In this document: piece by piece, positions 45,173-55,299 of the stretch
Layout of the letters: the number at the start of each line of letters is the position of its first letter
How positions within the stretch are numbered: position 1 is the first letter of the stretch
Program-made: the position numbers and the translations under genes
Source of the DNA: Drosophila persimilis
Lineage: Eukaryota > Arthropoda > Insecta > Diptera > Drosophilidae
Direction of reading: 5' to 3'
Assembly (NCBI RefSeq): GCF_003286085.1
Contig: NW_020825589.1
Coordinates: forward strand, 62,001-126,000
Length of the DNA: 64,000 bases
The notes under the pieces: model-generated
Database searches by the model: none
What the model was told of the DNA's origin: nothing
The model's input: only the letters and a program-made list of their open reading frames with translations

Positions 45173-45400
45173 TTAGACTCTATCTAAATTGTTTGCCCTA
45201 CTCATATATCTCTTTTTAATTATCTTATTATGTTTTACATACAATGTTAAAAGGAATTGTAAAACACTGACAATGGTTAAAATCAGAAGTAATAACCAGA
45301 GTGCATTGAGATCATCCCTGTGGTCTATTATTTTGACATTATTGACCACATTGGCCGTATTGTCTTTGCTCTGACTATCGTCAGAACCGAACCAACCCAT
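45173..45400 (-). CDS. Small membrane protein upstream of gag (unknown)
   Basis: 75 codons, first gene after the primer site. It begins MGWFGSDDS: Gly at position 2 and Ser at 6 fit an N-myristoylation signal. A single hydrophobic helix follows (ALWLLLLILTIVSVLQFLLTLYV, residues about 33-55, given as positions), then a basic tail (KHNKIIKKRY). It would be anchored at a membrane. Function unknown; its position matches small frames described for 412-like elements. Open and apparently intact. Confidence 0.5.
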   Translation of the reverse strand: MGWFGSDDSQSKDNTANVVNNVKIIDHRDDLNALWLLLLILTIVSVLQFLLTLYVKHNKIIKKRYMSRANNLDRV

Positions 45401-45469
45401 GGTGATGATTTTCTCTCAAAAATTGGTTTCTACAACGATCGATCCATCGCGTAGGACGTATATCGGTCC

Positions 45470-45483
45470 TGTCACGGTCGCCA
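45470..45483 (-). other. Primer-binding site (tRNA-Arg type)
   Basis: Minus strand TGGCGACCGTGACA adjoining the LTR. The same site with one change is at 12180-12191. This is the site used by 412/mdg1 elements. Confidence 0.75.
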
Positions 45484-45903
45484 TGTAAACGACGTACAAT
45501 CCTTTTCTTGGATCTTTGGGGGTCAAACCTCCGATCTGTTTTATTGTGTTTTATATTCTGAATTTTACAATTGTGTTTTGGGCTTTTGTAAGCCAAAAGC
45601 CGCGGAGCTGCGCTGCCAGTGACGCTGGCAGCGGAGCGGCTGAACTATGTGTTCTTATCTCTTATATGTTAGTATGTATATGTGTGAATATGCTCAGCGC
45701 TGTTGGCAGCGAGAGCGCGAGGGAAGATATATGTGTGTATGCATGTATATTAGTGCCGTCAAGTCATGGGAACATGCTGACGCTGCACTTGGGTCGCTCG
45801 AGGCATTCTTGAGTGAATCGTAATACGATCATCCAGAATGTCTGGGACTTTATTGTTACGTAAACACTGAAACAAAGTGTTACAGTGTGTATTCTTTAAG
45901 TAC
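45484..45903 (-). repeat. 412/mdg1-like 5' LTR, truncated
   Basis: Matches 39174-39593 and ends at AAGTAC. The outermost about 64 bp, including the minus-strand TGTAG terminus, are missing, so the element has lost its distal end and any target duplication on this side. Confidence 0.82.
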
Positions 45904-46500
45904 GACAGAAGAATCAGTTCCGTTTGAGACAAGCAGACCCACAGTAAAGTCGGGGAATTCACCGACATAAAGATATTCAGGCAGGCTCCGTTTTTCACTA
46001 ACTTTTGCGGATTTTCAGTCAAAACGTTTCGTTTTCGCTTTAAGGTGTTGTTGTTGTTGCCCTAGCCAATTTTTTCCGAGCCAAATTTGAGGTAGGTTAA
46101 AATCAAATTTTTTATGAAGAAAGGAAAAATTAAGTTACCCTGATATAGGTGTCAATTTTATGTTAATGTAACTGTGGAGATAATGTTTTTTATACCAAAT
46201 CGGCGACTAATTATGACTCTCCAATACTGGCGATTTGAACGTGAGACGGATGAGGATCTAACAGCAGCTAATTGGCGAGTCTCGATGTTATAAAGTTGAC
46301 CTAAGAAGCGGAATCTAAAATGGCACGACATGGAATAAGCGATCCATAACGGCCTCTGACGTATACGATTGCTGTAGCTAGCAGCACGTTTTGGATAGGC
46401 AGAGTTTTCTGACTCGAGGGGGAGGGCTAGTATATTTGCTGCAAATAGATTTGTTCCTTTTGGCTACAAAAATTATCTGATAAATATGGTCATTATCTAT
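45904..46500. other. Mixed flank with BEL LTR and Helentron scraps
   Basis: 45904-46150 has no recognised feature. 46155-46215 matches, reversed, the end of the BEL LTR fragment at 13150-13196. 46445-46490 matches, reversed, the Helentron segment at 18255-18300 (TTGTTCCTTTTGGCTA). The rest is unassigned. Confidence 0.5.
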
Positions 46501-46805
46501 TGTAAGGAAGCGATCCTGGGCTGGGGTACATATCTCAGTCTACTCCAGGGTCGAAATTACAGCAATATTTATTGGACCGTCGATGGGAACAGGGAGGCAA
46601 TCCCCAGACGAGAGCGACCGAGATGAAAGAGTATAGTACGGGGCGTGGCAGTCAATCCCGCTGAGAACGTTTAGGCAATCGCCGGACGGGTCTCCCACGG
46701 ACCCACCGGCCTGCCAGCCACGTTAATGGTGCAGATCAGGCGTAAACACCGACAGGTGTCGCCCAGGGCACCGAGGTAAGTCATCTGACCCCGATGGGTT
46801 GGCTG
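46501..46805 (-). repeat. G2 element LTR remnant (left)
   Basis: Begins TGTAAGGAAGCGATCCTGGG and shares TTACAGCAATATTTAT, GGCAATCGCCGGA and the GGT.TCGCCCAGGGCA.CGAGG blocks with the LTR starting at 60392. It is diverged and internally deleted. It marks the 3' (left) end of the reverse-strand G2 element. Confidence 0.6.
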
Positions 46806-47071
46806 GGGCCCACTGCTGGTTCGCTTGGGGCGCGAAGCCCCGGCTCGTGAGGGACCCGAAATTGGACCCTCCGTCGTCGCTATGGGGTCCTACTCCTTCC
46901 CCTGCATTGCTTGCGTTTGACACGTCATAGTGGGGTGGTCCAGCACCGTCCCCGGATTCGTCTTCGTTGAGTACTGCTGGAGGGGTGGCTGCCCGAGCTT
47001 GACCGGCCATGTTCCACGCCAGTGGGTGTCCGTTCCCTTCGTCCTGCAGCGTGGACGCTAGGCTTTGAGCG
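46806..47071 (-). other. Open minus-strand stretch, probably G2 internal 3' end
   Basis: A minus-strand frame open from 47094 to 46723 encodes an acidic, Gly/Ser/Asp-rich, disordered-looking segment (EDESGDGAGPPHYD, HSDDGGSNFG). It is cut on the right by the G1 LTR at 47072. By position it could be the end of the G2 post-integrase frame. No domain recognised. Confidence 0.35.
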
Positions 47072-47777
47072 TGTGAGGAAAGGTATTCCCACACGTAGGG
47101 GGCAGTATAGGGTTAAGCGCTAACGGCCGTTATCCGGGGATATCCGGAGGCGGCGAATTCGCGAGGAGAGCTCTCCCGGGGTCCCAAGATGAGAGGGGAG
47201 GACCCCTGAAAAGAGAGCAGCGGGATGACGGGATCGGGCCGGCAGTGGCCCAGCGCATGACAAAATATGGTCATGAGATCACGCCAGCAGCCAGGTCCCG
47301 TTGGAGAGCGACAAGGGAATGAAGGAACGCCGATGGAAAAATACGGGCACCGCATGGCGGAAAGTGCCGTTAGCGCCAGGCGGCATCGGCGGCGCCGACG
47401 CAGAAGCGAGCCTATAAGAGGAGGGCCGCGACCAGGAGAGTGGACAGTCAGCAAACGGAGCCAACAGGAGTGAAGTGAATAGTGAGCCACGAAAGTGAGA
47501 CCAAGCGAAGGGAAAAGAACCTTAGAAAGCGAACGCGTTGTGTGAGGATTGAGAGGCGCCTGACTGAGAGGTGGATTTGGGCCACGTGCCAAGAATCGCT
47601 AGCCCCAGTCAGTAGAGCCGGCGGTGCCACGCTTGGCGACGCCGTGGGGGGCCCAGGGAGCGACGCGCTCATCGAACCACAGAGGAGAACGAAGAGGAGA
47701 ACCAGCACCGGAGTCGGAATAGCGTAAGATAGACTTAAGATACCAATAAAGCAGTTTAACATACCAGTACAAGACCC
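47072..47777 (+). repeat. G1 5' LTR
   Basis: TGTGAGGAAAGGTATTCCCACACG... to about 47777 (shared end AGTACAAGACCC). A core promoter is likely at CCTATAAGAGGAGG (47409-47422) with a CAGTCAG initiator-like site about 35 bp on (47445-47451), and AATAAA at about 47745. Lacks about 140 bp found in the 3' LTR at 54268-54408. Confidence 0.8.
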
Positions 47778-48750
47778 GTGAAAAACCCATCCCAGGCGTG
47801 TCGACGATGCGGGAGTGACCGCCATTGGGCACAAGCATGCAATGGCCGACCTATAACATTCTGCTGGAGGTGCGGCAAGGTAGGAGCCCCGACATGGCAG
47901 TGCTGCCAGAAAGCGGGAAACGCCCCGCGACCCAAGCCGCGGAGGGCCGTGCCAGGGTCGCAAGACGAAGCCCCCCAAAGCTCGTAGGAGAACTCACGGA
48001 GGAGGATGTCCAGCTGTCGGCGGTGGTGAGGATCGCGGGCAGCAACTGGAAAGCAACGGTCGATACCGGGGCGACAAGCAGTTTTATCAGCTGTGAGGCG
48101 GCGAGTAGACTGGGAGAAGAGAGGCGACAGAAAGAGACGAGGAAGCTGGTGCGGCTGGCTGACGGACGCAGCCGGGAAATCAATTCCCAGATCGAGGTGG
48201 AGCTGGCCTTCGGGGACAAGATCGTTACAATCCCGCTTCTCGTGATGCCCGGAGTAATAGATGAGCTGGTCCTGGGATGGGATTTCCTCGCCGCGGTCGG
48301 AGCAGAGGTGACCTGTGCGGGACACAGGGTTGTGATCCCTGCGAGAGGCCACCGCCAGGGGCGGTTGGAGGAGAAGTTGTCAGTGGCGGTGGTAGCGAAC
48401 ACGGAAGGGTCTGTCGAGCCCGCATCCGACGGAACGCGAGCGGAGGAGGGATCGGTTGAAAACTTCCTGGCAAAGGAGTTGGAAGAGTTCCGAGAACTGA
48501 AAGGAGTGTCGAACATAGCTACACACACGATCACGATGAGCGATGCCCAGCCGGTCAAGCAGCGTTACTATCCCAAAAATCCCAAGATGCAAGCCGAAAT
48601 CAACCAACAGGTTGACGAACTGCTGGAAAGAGGGTGTATTGAGCCATCGAAGAGTCCGTACAGTTCACCCATCGTGATGGTCAAAAAGAAGACGGGAAAG
48701 TGGAGATTATGCGTGGACTTCAGACAGATAAACGCGAAGGATCATCAAGG
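47778..48750 (+). pseudogene. G1 gag zinc knuckle, protease and RT start
   Basis: Immediately after the LTR, the frame from 47778 has CRRCGSDRHWAQAC, a perfect CX2CX4HX4C knuckle, and a second, degenerate one (CWRCGKVGAPTWQC). Capsid is absent, so the LTR is fused to nucleocapsid by deletion. A second frame (47825-48814) holds the protease with VDTGATSSF (about 48060) and VLGWDFLA, then a linker and the RT start (KQRYYPKNPKM, SPIVMVKKKTGKWRLCVDFRQIN). A one-base frame change near 48748 leads to the next piece. Confidence 0.78.
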
Positions 48751-50976
48751 ATGCGTACCCCATGCCAAGAATACACTATATTTTGGACCAGTTCAGGGAA
48801 GCACGGTTCATTAGTAGCTTAGACTTAAAGGACGGATATTGGCAGATACCACTGGAGGAAGGCAGTAGAAAGTTCACCGCGTTCACGGTGCCCGGCAAAG
48901 GGCTGTTCCAGTGGAAGGTGATGCCATTCGGACTCCACTCAGCCTCGGCTACGTTCCAGAGGGCATTGGACCAGGTGATAGGCCCCGAGATGATGCCGCA
49001 CGCGTTCGCGTACCAAGACGACATTATTGTCATCGGCCGTACCGAGGAGGAGCACAAGCGCAACCTCGAAGAAGTTTTTCGACGGTTGAAGAACGCAAAC
49101 TTGCGCCTAAATGTGGACAAGTGTCAATTTTTTAGGAAACCAATACTTGGGCGTGGCCTCCTGGTACAGGCGTTTCGTAAAGGGACCGCCACGTTGGTGC
49201 AGCCCCTCAGTACTTTGCTGAAGAAGAAGGCCAAGTGGGAATGGTCAACGGAGCAGCAACAAGAGTTCGAGGACGTAAAAAGTCGGCTGACAGCAGACCC
49301 GGTGTTGGAATGCCCAGATTTCTCAAAGAAATTCGTGCTCCAGACGGACGCCAGCGACTACGGACTGGGGGCGATCCTGACGCAAGAGACGGAGAAGGGC
49401 GAGAGGGTCATCTCATACGCCAGTAGGACCCTGAATAGCGCGGAAAAGAACTATTTGGCGACTGAAAAGGAGTGTCTGGCCATTGTATGGCCTATAAGAA
49501 AGCTAAAGCCCTATCTGGAGGGATACCATTTCAAGGTGGTCACAGACCACATGGCGTTGAAATGGTTGAACAGCATCGAGAGCCCAACAGGGAGGATCGC
49601 CAGGTGGGCGCTGGAGCTACAGCAATACGACTTCGAAGTGGCATATAGGAAAGGGCAGCTGAACGTAGTGGCGGACGCACTGTCCCGACAGCCATTGGCG
49701 GAGCGATGCCTGAGAACCACCGAGGAGGATGCAGAGAAGGGACACGAAACGGAGGCAGAGTGCGGATGGATTAAAAAGGTTAAAGAGAGGATGAGGACGG
49801 AACCGAGGAAATATCCGGATTACGTCGAGGAAGCAGGCCGGGTATACCGGCACATCCCGCACCGAGCGGGAGAAGAGGAAATAGCATCATGGAAGTTATG
49901 CGTCCCAAAGGATCTAAGAGAGAGAGTCATAAGAGAGAATCACGACTCGCCGGAGGCGGGGCACGCGGGCGGCAGAAGGACGATGGCCAGAGTAGCCGCC
50001 CGGTACTACTGGCCGGGGATGCATCGAGATGTGAGGACATACGTGAGGAAGTGTGAAATCTGCATACGCTACAAACCAAGTCAACTGCAGGCGGCCGTGG
50101 GCAACGGTGTGTGCCGACTTTGTGGGCCCGCTGCCCAGGTCAAAGCATGGGAATGCCATGTTATTGGTGATGGTGGATCGGTTCTCGAAATGGACCGAGT
50201 TGGTCCCCATGAGAAAGGCCACGGCGGAAGCACTAACGAAAGCGTTCCGAGAGCGCATCGTGTCCCGGTTTGGCGTGCCGAAGGTGGTGATCACAGATAA
50301 TGGCGTCCAGTTCACCAGTAGAAAGTTTAAGAGGTTTTTGGAGCAGATGGGCGTACGGCATCATTTCACGGCCCCGTACACGCCGCAGGAGAACCCGACG
50401 GAGCGAACTAACCGGACGGTGAAAACTATGATAGCTCAGTTCACCGAAGGGAACCAGAGGAACTGGGATGAGAAATGGCCAGAGATAATGCTGGCCGTAA
50501 ATTCAGGGGTGTCCGAATCCACCGGGTACGCGCCGGCGTTTGTGGTACAAGGGAGAGAGCCGAGGCTACCAAAGGCTCTATACGATGACGAAGCGCTTGG
50601 CACAGGACAGGGCACGCTCAATCCGGACGAGAACGATGACAAGTTGAGAGAGGTATTTCAACTGGTGAGGCGGAATCTCGAAAGAGCGGCGCAGGACCAG
50701 GCGAGGTATTATAACCTGAGGAGGAGAGCGTGGAAACCCACGATTGGAGACAAGGTATGGGCCAAGCAACACCATCTATCCAACGCGGCCGAAGGGTTTG
50801 CGGCAAAACTGGCCCCGAAATACGACGGTCCCTACAACATAATGGATTTCGTGTCCCCGGTCATTTGTAAATTAAAGAAGGACAGCGAGAAACGGACGCG
50901 GACCGCCCATATAGGGGACCTGAAGCCACAACCCGGGGAAGGAACCCCTGAAACAGGTCCTGGAACCGAAGCGTAG
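48747..50976 (+). pseudogene. G1 pol: RT, RNase H, integrase
   Basis: RT: SSLDLKDGYWQIP (palm Asp), VMPFGLHSASATFQ, catalytic YQDD at 49011-49022. A deletion near 49145 joins YLG to VASWYRRF with a frame change. RNase H: QTDASDYGLGAIL, ATEKECLAIVW, TDHMALKWL, VVADALSR. Integrase zinc region HDSPEAGH...CEIC. Frame shift at about 50095 into 50053-50976, where the core reads CADFVGPLP (Asp), ITDNGVQFTS (Asp), ENPTERTNRT (Glu), and the tail has KYDGPYNI, a GPY/F motif. All catalytic residues are visible, but three frame breaks prevent one polyprotein. Confidence 0.82.
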
Positions 50977-51783
50977 ACGACGCACAAGGAGGGGCAACGG
51001 GCGAGGCATACGGAGAAGGGAGGACGAGCACGAAAGACAGAAAATAGCGGCAGGGGCAGAAAGGAGAGTCCCAACTGGATGCCACGCAGGACAAGGTCGT
51101 ACAGGATAATCCTACAACTAAGGTTCAGTAGGCGGGTTGCGTGGTGTGCCGACGGACGAGGGGGCACCCGAGAAGGGGGTTCCGAGATGAGCAGAAGTCC
51201 GGGTCCGGGTCCAGGACATCGAAGCCAGCTGCTAACGTCGGGGATGGCGGGACAAAAGCGGATGCCGCCCGTGCGCGGTCTACCGGCTGGGGAATCGGAT
51301 GATCCCTGGGTCCGAGGCGCTGCACGGGGGTGACATCCGCGTCTAAGTCGATCCAGAGACGGGCGGAGCTGGCCACGGGGGGCGGGCCGATGTTGGCAGC
51401 ACGGGCGAAAGGTCGGAGGACCTATTGATCACGGGCTGGGAGATCGGTCAGCACCCTGGGCTGGAAGAAAAGGCAAGGTGAGATGAGGAACCCAAGAACT
51501 CGGGAAGCTTACCAGATTCAAGGCGAAGCCAAACAACACGTCGCCAGACCTGGAAGTAGAAAGGGCCAAAAAAAAAAAAAAAAAAAAGGAGAAAAAGGAA
51601 GAAGAAGTGGGAACCAAAGGAAGGCTAACAAAACCAGGGGGCACCCTAGGGTTAACGCGGCGAGAGGCGCGGATAACTTTCAAAACGGGAGCGAGCGAGA
51701 GAGCCAGCTGGAAAGCAAGAGAGAGCCGTCCCACGGGCCCATGTAAGGCACCGTTACAGGGAACGGTGAGCACCGGCACGAGC
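50977..51783 (+). other. G1 non-coding spacer after integrase
   Basis: About 800 bp of GC-rich sequence with no convincing coding frame. It includes a pure A run at 51569-51587 interrupting purine-rich sequence. It separates pol from the third frame and ends at a TATA-like promoter. Confidence 0.5.
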
Positions 51784-51815
51784 CCTTATAAAGGAGGGGG
51801 CTGCGCACGATCAGG
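51784..51815 (+). promoter_or_regulatory. Putative internal TATA promoter before G1 third frame
   Basis: TTATAAAGGAGGGGG (51784-51798) followed about 25 bp on by ATCAGGT, initiator-like, and by an ATG at 51856. It resembles the LTR core promoter (GCCTATAAGAGGAGG at 47408), so it may be LTR-derived. Prediction from motif and spacing only. Confidence 0.4.
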
Positions 51816-51855
51816 TCTTTTCAAAAGTGGACCACGTGGAGAAAAAAAGGGTAAG

Positions 51856-53157
51856 ATGCAGCAGCATTTGATGAGGTACATAACGGAGCAGCGAAAATGG
51901 ATTCGCCGCGGGTATCCGGCCATGGGTGACACGCAAAGTCGGCGGCAGGCGTACCAGGTCGAGCGCGAGGAGCAAAGGGCGAGCAGGAGTAGGTCCCCGG
52001 AGCTGTAGCTATTGGCCTCACCGCTATTGTCAACCGCGGGATCCATGGGACCGACGGTGTCCCCGGTGGTATCGCCGGGGTACACCGAGGCGGGAAGTGA
52101 TCTGGAATTGGTGAGCTGGGAGCCGGCGCCGCGGAGAAAACGCGCACACGAGGCGAAGCGCGAGGAGCCCCGGACCAGCAGACGCGAGGAGCCCCGGACC
52201 AGCAGACGCAAGGAGCCCCACACCAAGCGCGAGGAGCCCCAGACCAGCAATCGCGAGGAGCCCCGCACCAGCAAGCGCGAGGAGCCCCACACCGGCAAGC
52301 GCGAAGAGCACCGGACCAGCAGACGCGAGGAGCACCGGACCAGCAGACGCGAGGAGCCCCGCACCAGCAAGCGCGAGGAGCCCCACACCGGCAAGCACGA
52401 GGAGCCCCGGACCAGCAAGCGTGAGGAGCCCCGGACCAGCAAGCGCGAGGAGCGGCCTGAGGGAGGAAGGAGGGGGCGCACGGAGACGCGGAAGGAGGAG
52501 CCCAGTGAGCGGGCCTCGAAGCAGGCGTCCACGCGGTCGACGCGTACGGCCAGGGAAGAGGAGTCGTCGGCACGCACAAGGGGGAGGTCGACGGCGGGCG
52601 AGGGGATCAGCGCCCGACAGACCCACAGGTCGAGGAGCGGCAGCCAACGCCGACCGAAACCGCGGTCAAGGAGCCGCAGACAATGCCGGCTGACGTCACG
52701 GAAGACAACGCGGCCGCTGAGGCATGACGCCTCGCGGAATGGCACCGGCGGTTCGCGCTGGCCGCGGCGGCGGAGGAGCGGAGGCAACGGCGCGTGTGGG
52801 AGGACGCCCTGACGCTGGCAAAGAGGCCACGCAGGAGGCCGAAAAGGAGGCGGAACACCACTCACCTGAGCCATGAGAGAGGGGACCTTGGCGATGGCCG
52901 GAACCCGGCCAGGGCGAGCGACCGAAGCTGGGCCGACAGGCGTCGTGCCCAGGGGAGCGGGCGGAGGCGCGCCGGCCCGAGCTCCAGCGCCAGGCATCGT
53001 GGCCCCAGACGAGATCGGCGGACAACGCACGGTGGCGGTCCGTCAACCGCGAGGAGTGGCCGGCCGTCGTCACGCGCTCTCTCGCGCGGATACCGGATAC
53101 CGGTACCGGCTGTTGGTGTCCACCGATCGTCAGGAGGTATTCCGGGCTAAGTACTGA
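51856..53157 (+). pseudogene. G1 post-integrase reading frame with octapeptide repeats
   Basis: ATG 51856 opens 50 codons (MQQHLMRYITEQRKW...), stops at TAG 52006-52008, and the same frame continues to 52812. From 52159 to 52452 it encodes about 12 copies of an 8-residue unit of type REEPRTSK. Basic, Arg/Ser-rich disordered sequence follows. After a frame change near 52550-52650 an Ala/Glu coiled-coil-like stretch appears (RFALAAAAEERRQRRVWEDALTLAK), and a last open piece ends at 53157. No signal peptide or membrane helix, so it is not a normal env. I do not recognise the protein. Confidence 0.45.
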
Positions 53158-53395
53158 GGAGAAGAGAAGAGTAGAGAAGAGGAATGAAAAAAGGAAGCAA
53201 CGGGAAACAAGAACAATAAAAAAAAAATAATATAAAAAAAAACATGGTCTTACCTTGCGGCAGAGGAACGGCGGGGCATCGCTAGAAATGATCGGGGAAG
53301 CTTGAATGAAGGCGGCGGAGGGCGGCAACGCGGGAGGAAAACTTACCCGAAGCATCCAGAGGGCCGGCGGAAGGCATGCGCGCCAGCGAAGGGCA

Positions 53396-53801
53396 GTAGG
53401 GAAAACCAGACGCGCACAAGAAAAACAAAGAAAACACCCGGCATCGCGAGGAAATAGTACGTTTCCAGTCCATTGAGGAATATCGAGTAGATCGCAAAGA
53501 CGACCCTACGCTTTATCGAGTGGAGCGTAAGGGCAACGCTGTGTCATATCGAGTAGGTCAGAATAGCGACCATACCCTATATCGGGCGGGGCGAAAGAAG
53601 CTCCTATGCGAACCATCGATAGGGGGGAATCGAATCGATCGCACGCATCGAAGAGATACGGCAACACCGCCAGGCGCAAGGCCGAAAGAGGGCGCCAGGG
53701 GGCACCCGGGTCGAGAACAAAGTACGCGCGCGCCGGTCGCGCGGGGTTTTTTGAAACATCCCAAACCTGGGACGCGGAAAACCGGGGTTTTCCGCCAATA
53801 A
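53396..53801 (+). other. Open stretch with 11-residue repeats near G1 3' end
   Basis: An open frame from 53396 to 53801 contains four tandem 11-residue units beginning YRV/YRA (53488-53615: YRVDRKDDPTL, YRVERKGNAVS, YRVGQNSDHTL, then YRAGRKK). A basic, Pro-rich tail follows up to the polypurine tract. No ATG near the start, so it may be an exon of the post-integrase gene or chance. DNA repeats at a 33-bp period accompany it. Confidence 0.4.
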
Positions 53802-53815
53802 AAGAAAGGGGGAAG

Positions 53816-54630
53816 TGTGAGGAATGGTATTCCCACACGTAGGGGGCAGTATAGGGTTAAGCGCTAACGGCCGTTATCCGGGGATATCCGGAGGCGGCGA
53901 ATTCCCGAGGAGAGCTCTCCCGGGGTCCCAAGATGAGAGGGGAGGACCCCTGGAGAGAGAGCAGCGGGATGACGGGATCGGGCCGGCAGTGGCCCAGCGC
54001 ATGACCAAATATGGTCATGAGATCACGCCACCAGCCACGTCCCGTTGGAGAGCGACAAGGGGCACCGCATGGCGGAAAGTGCCGTTAGCGCCAGGCGGCA
54101 TCGGCGGCGCCGACGCAGAAGCGAGCCTATAAGAGGAGCGCCGCGACCAGGAAAGTGGACAGTCAGCAAACGGAGCCAACAGGAGTGAAGTGAATAGTGA
54201 GCCACGAAAGTGAGACCAAGCGAAGGGAAAAGAACCTTAAAAAGCGAACGCGTTGTGGAGGATTGAGAGGCGGACTCGAGCGTGCAGCCAAGAGCCAAAG
54301 ACCCCAATCCTTTGAACCAACGGCGCTACTCTTGAAGCGCACCCCACCAGGAGGGAGGCACCCTCGGGCCGAAAAGCCAAGTGAGTCGAGTGAGAGCGAA
54401 CGCGTCAGGCGCCTGACTGAGAGGTGGATTTGGGCCACGTGCCAAGAATCGCTAGCCCCAGTCAGTAGAGCCGGCGGTGCCACGCTTGGCGACGCCGTGG
54501 GGGGCCCAGGGAGCGACGCGCTCATCGAACCACAGAGGAGAACCAAGAGGAGAACCAGCACCGGAGTCGGAATAGCGTAAGATAGACTTAAGATACCAAT
54601 AAAGCAGTTTAACATACCAGTACAAGACCC
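53816..54630 (+). repeat. G1 3' LTR
   Basis: TGTGAGGAATGGTATTCCCACACG... to CAAGACCC. About 815 bp. It has the extra about 140-bp segment (54268-54408) bounded by GCGAACGCGT repeats and lacks about 27 bp (GAATGAAGGAACGCC region) of the 5' LTR. Many differences from the 5' LTR indicate an old insertion. Confidence 0.8.
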
Positions 54631-55152
54631 AACCCGTGCCTTCTTACTTGTCGTCGGGGCAACATACAAATATTGTTGCAGCGAGCCTATCGACCGCTGA
54701 GCCAGCCCAGCTGCATCAGACGGAGAAGAACGGTTCGTTACAAGCGTCTCATGTTCGTCGGTGTCCGTGGTCGCGTTGTCGTCGTCTATGGCAGCCCCAT
54801 AACTCTCGAACAAACGGCGATTCAGGGCCGCGACGTCATGATTGGGCGCCGAGCGGACACCTGCGGTTGCGAAGCGGCCATCGGGCTCTACTTCCTCTTC
54901 GGCGTCGGTCCCCGGGTCCTGGGTTTGTTGGTCGATCCACCCTTGGATGACTGCCGCGCGCTGGCCTCATGGTATCCTGTCCTGTTGTCGAAGTGTCGCC
55001 TCTCCGACACGCCTCAACTGGGCTTGACGGGAGGTGGATGGCCCATCGGTGTCGACGTCCGGTTTGCAGTTGGTTCGTCGGAAGGCGCCGGGACTTCAGG
55101 CTGCTGGTCTCCGCTGGGACCGAGCTTGCCTTCCGTCTCTTAGACGCTTCAT
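54631..55152 (-). pseudogene. G2 post-integrase frame (unknown)
   Basis: The minus strand from ATG 55152 encodes a hydrophilic protein with stops at about 55096 and 54966, otherwise open to 54640 (DQQTQDPGTDAEEEVEP, DDDNATTDTDEHE). Disordered, acidic, Gln-rich, no domain or membrane helix. It lies after the integrase tail as in G1, but no clear sequence match to the G1 frame. Cut by the G1 LTR. Confidence 0.4.
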
Positions 55153-55299
55153 GTCTTCAGTCGATTCTAGGGAGAAAATGCCTGTCGGTTAGAACCTGCC
55201 TGTCTTAACTAAATACCCTCCCCCTATCCTGCTTGAGCGGTACGAGTAACAAGATGTTTACATGGGGTGTAATACTTATCTAATCCCATAAGGGGATAT

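Larger units (their letters stand above)
39174..45903 (-). mobile_element. 412/mdg1-like LTR retrotransposon
   Basis: 6.7-kb reverse-strand element: 5' LTR (45484-45903, outer end missing), primer site TGGCGACCGTGACA (45470-45483, as in 412/mdg1), two small reading frames, gag, protease, RT-RNase H-integrase, polypurine tract (reversed at 39658-39672) and full 3' LTR (39174-39657). Order and motifs place it in the 412/mdg1 group of Ty3/gypsy. gag and the small frames are open; pol is damaged. Confidence 0.85.
47072..54630 (+). mobile_element. Ty3/gypsy element G1, GC-rich
   Basis: Plus-strand element with LTRs 47072-47777 and 53816-54630, a polypurine tract AAAGAAAGGGGGAAG (53801-53815), zinc-knuckle gag end, protease, RT, RNase H, integrase and a long post-integrase region. 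The primer site and the gag capsid part are missing. It is inserted within the reverse-strand relative G2. The RT box is YQDD rather than the usual YLDD/YVDD. The subfamily is not recognised with confidence. Confidence 0.82.

Noticed and set aside
47448..47978. Minus-strand frames of 176 and 198 codons across the G1 5' LTR
   Set aside because: They cross the LTR/gag border in antisense and are composed of GC-rich LTR sequence.
47851..48558. 235-codon minus frame opposite G1 protease
   Set aside because: Shadow of the protease gene, which has the DTGA motif on the plus strand.
51569..51587. Poly(A) tail of a LINE or retrogene
   Set aside because: No recognised non-LTR sequence precedes it and the surrounding region is purine-rich G1 spacer.
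51786..53030. 414-codon minus-strand frame (Ser/Leu/Arg repeats) opposite the G1 third frame
   Set aside because: It is the antisense of a stop-poor GC-rich minisatellite; the plus strand follows the element's orientation and has a promoter-like site and ATG.
54163..54813. 216-codon minus frame
   Set aside because: It runs from the G2 post-integrase frame into the antisense of the G1 3' LTR, so it is an insertion chimera.
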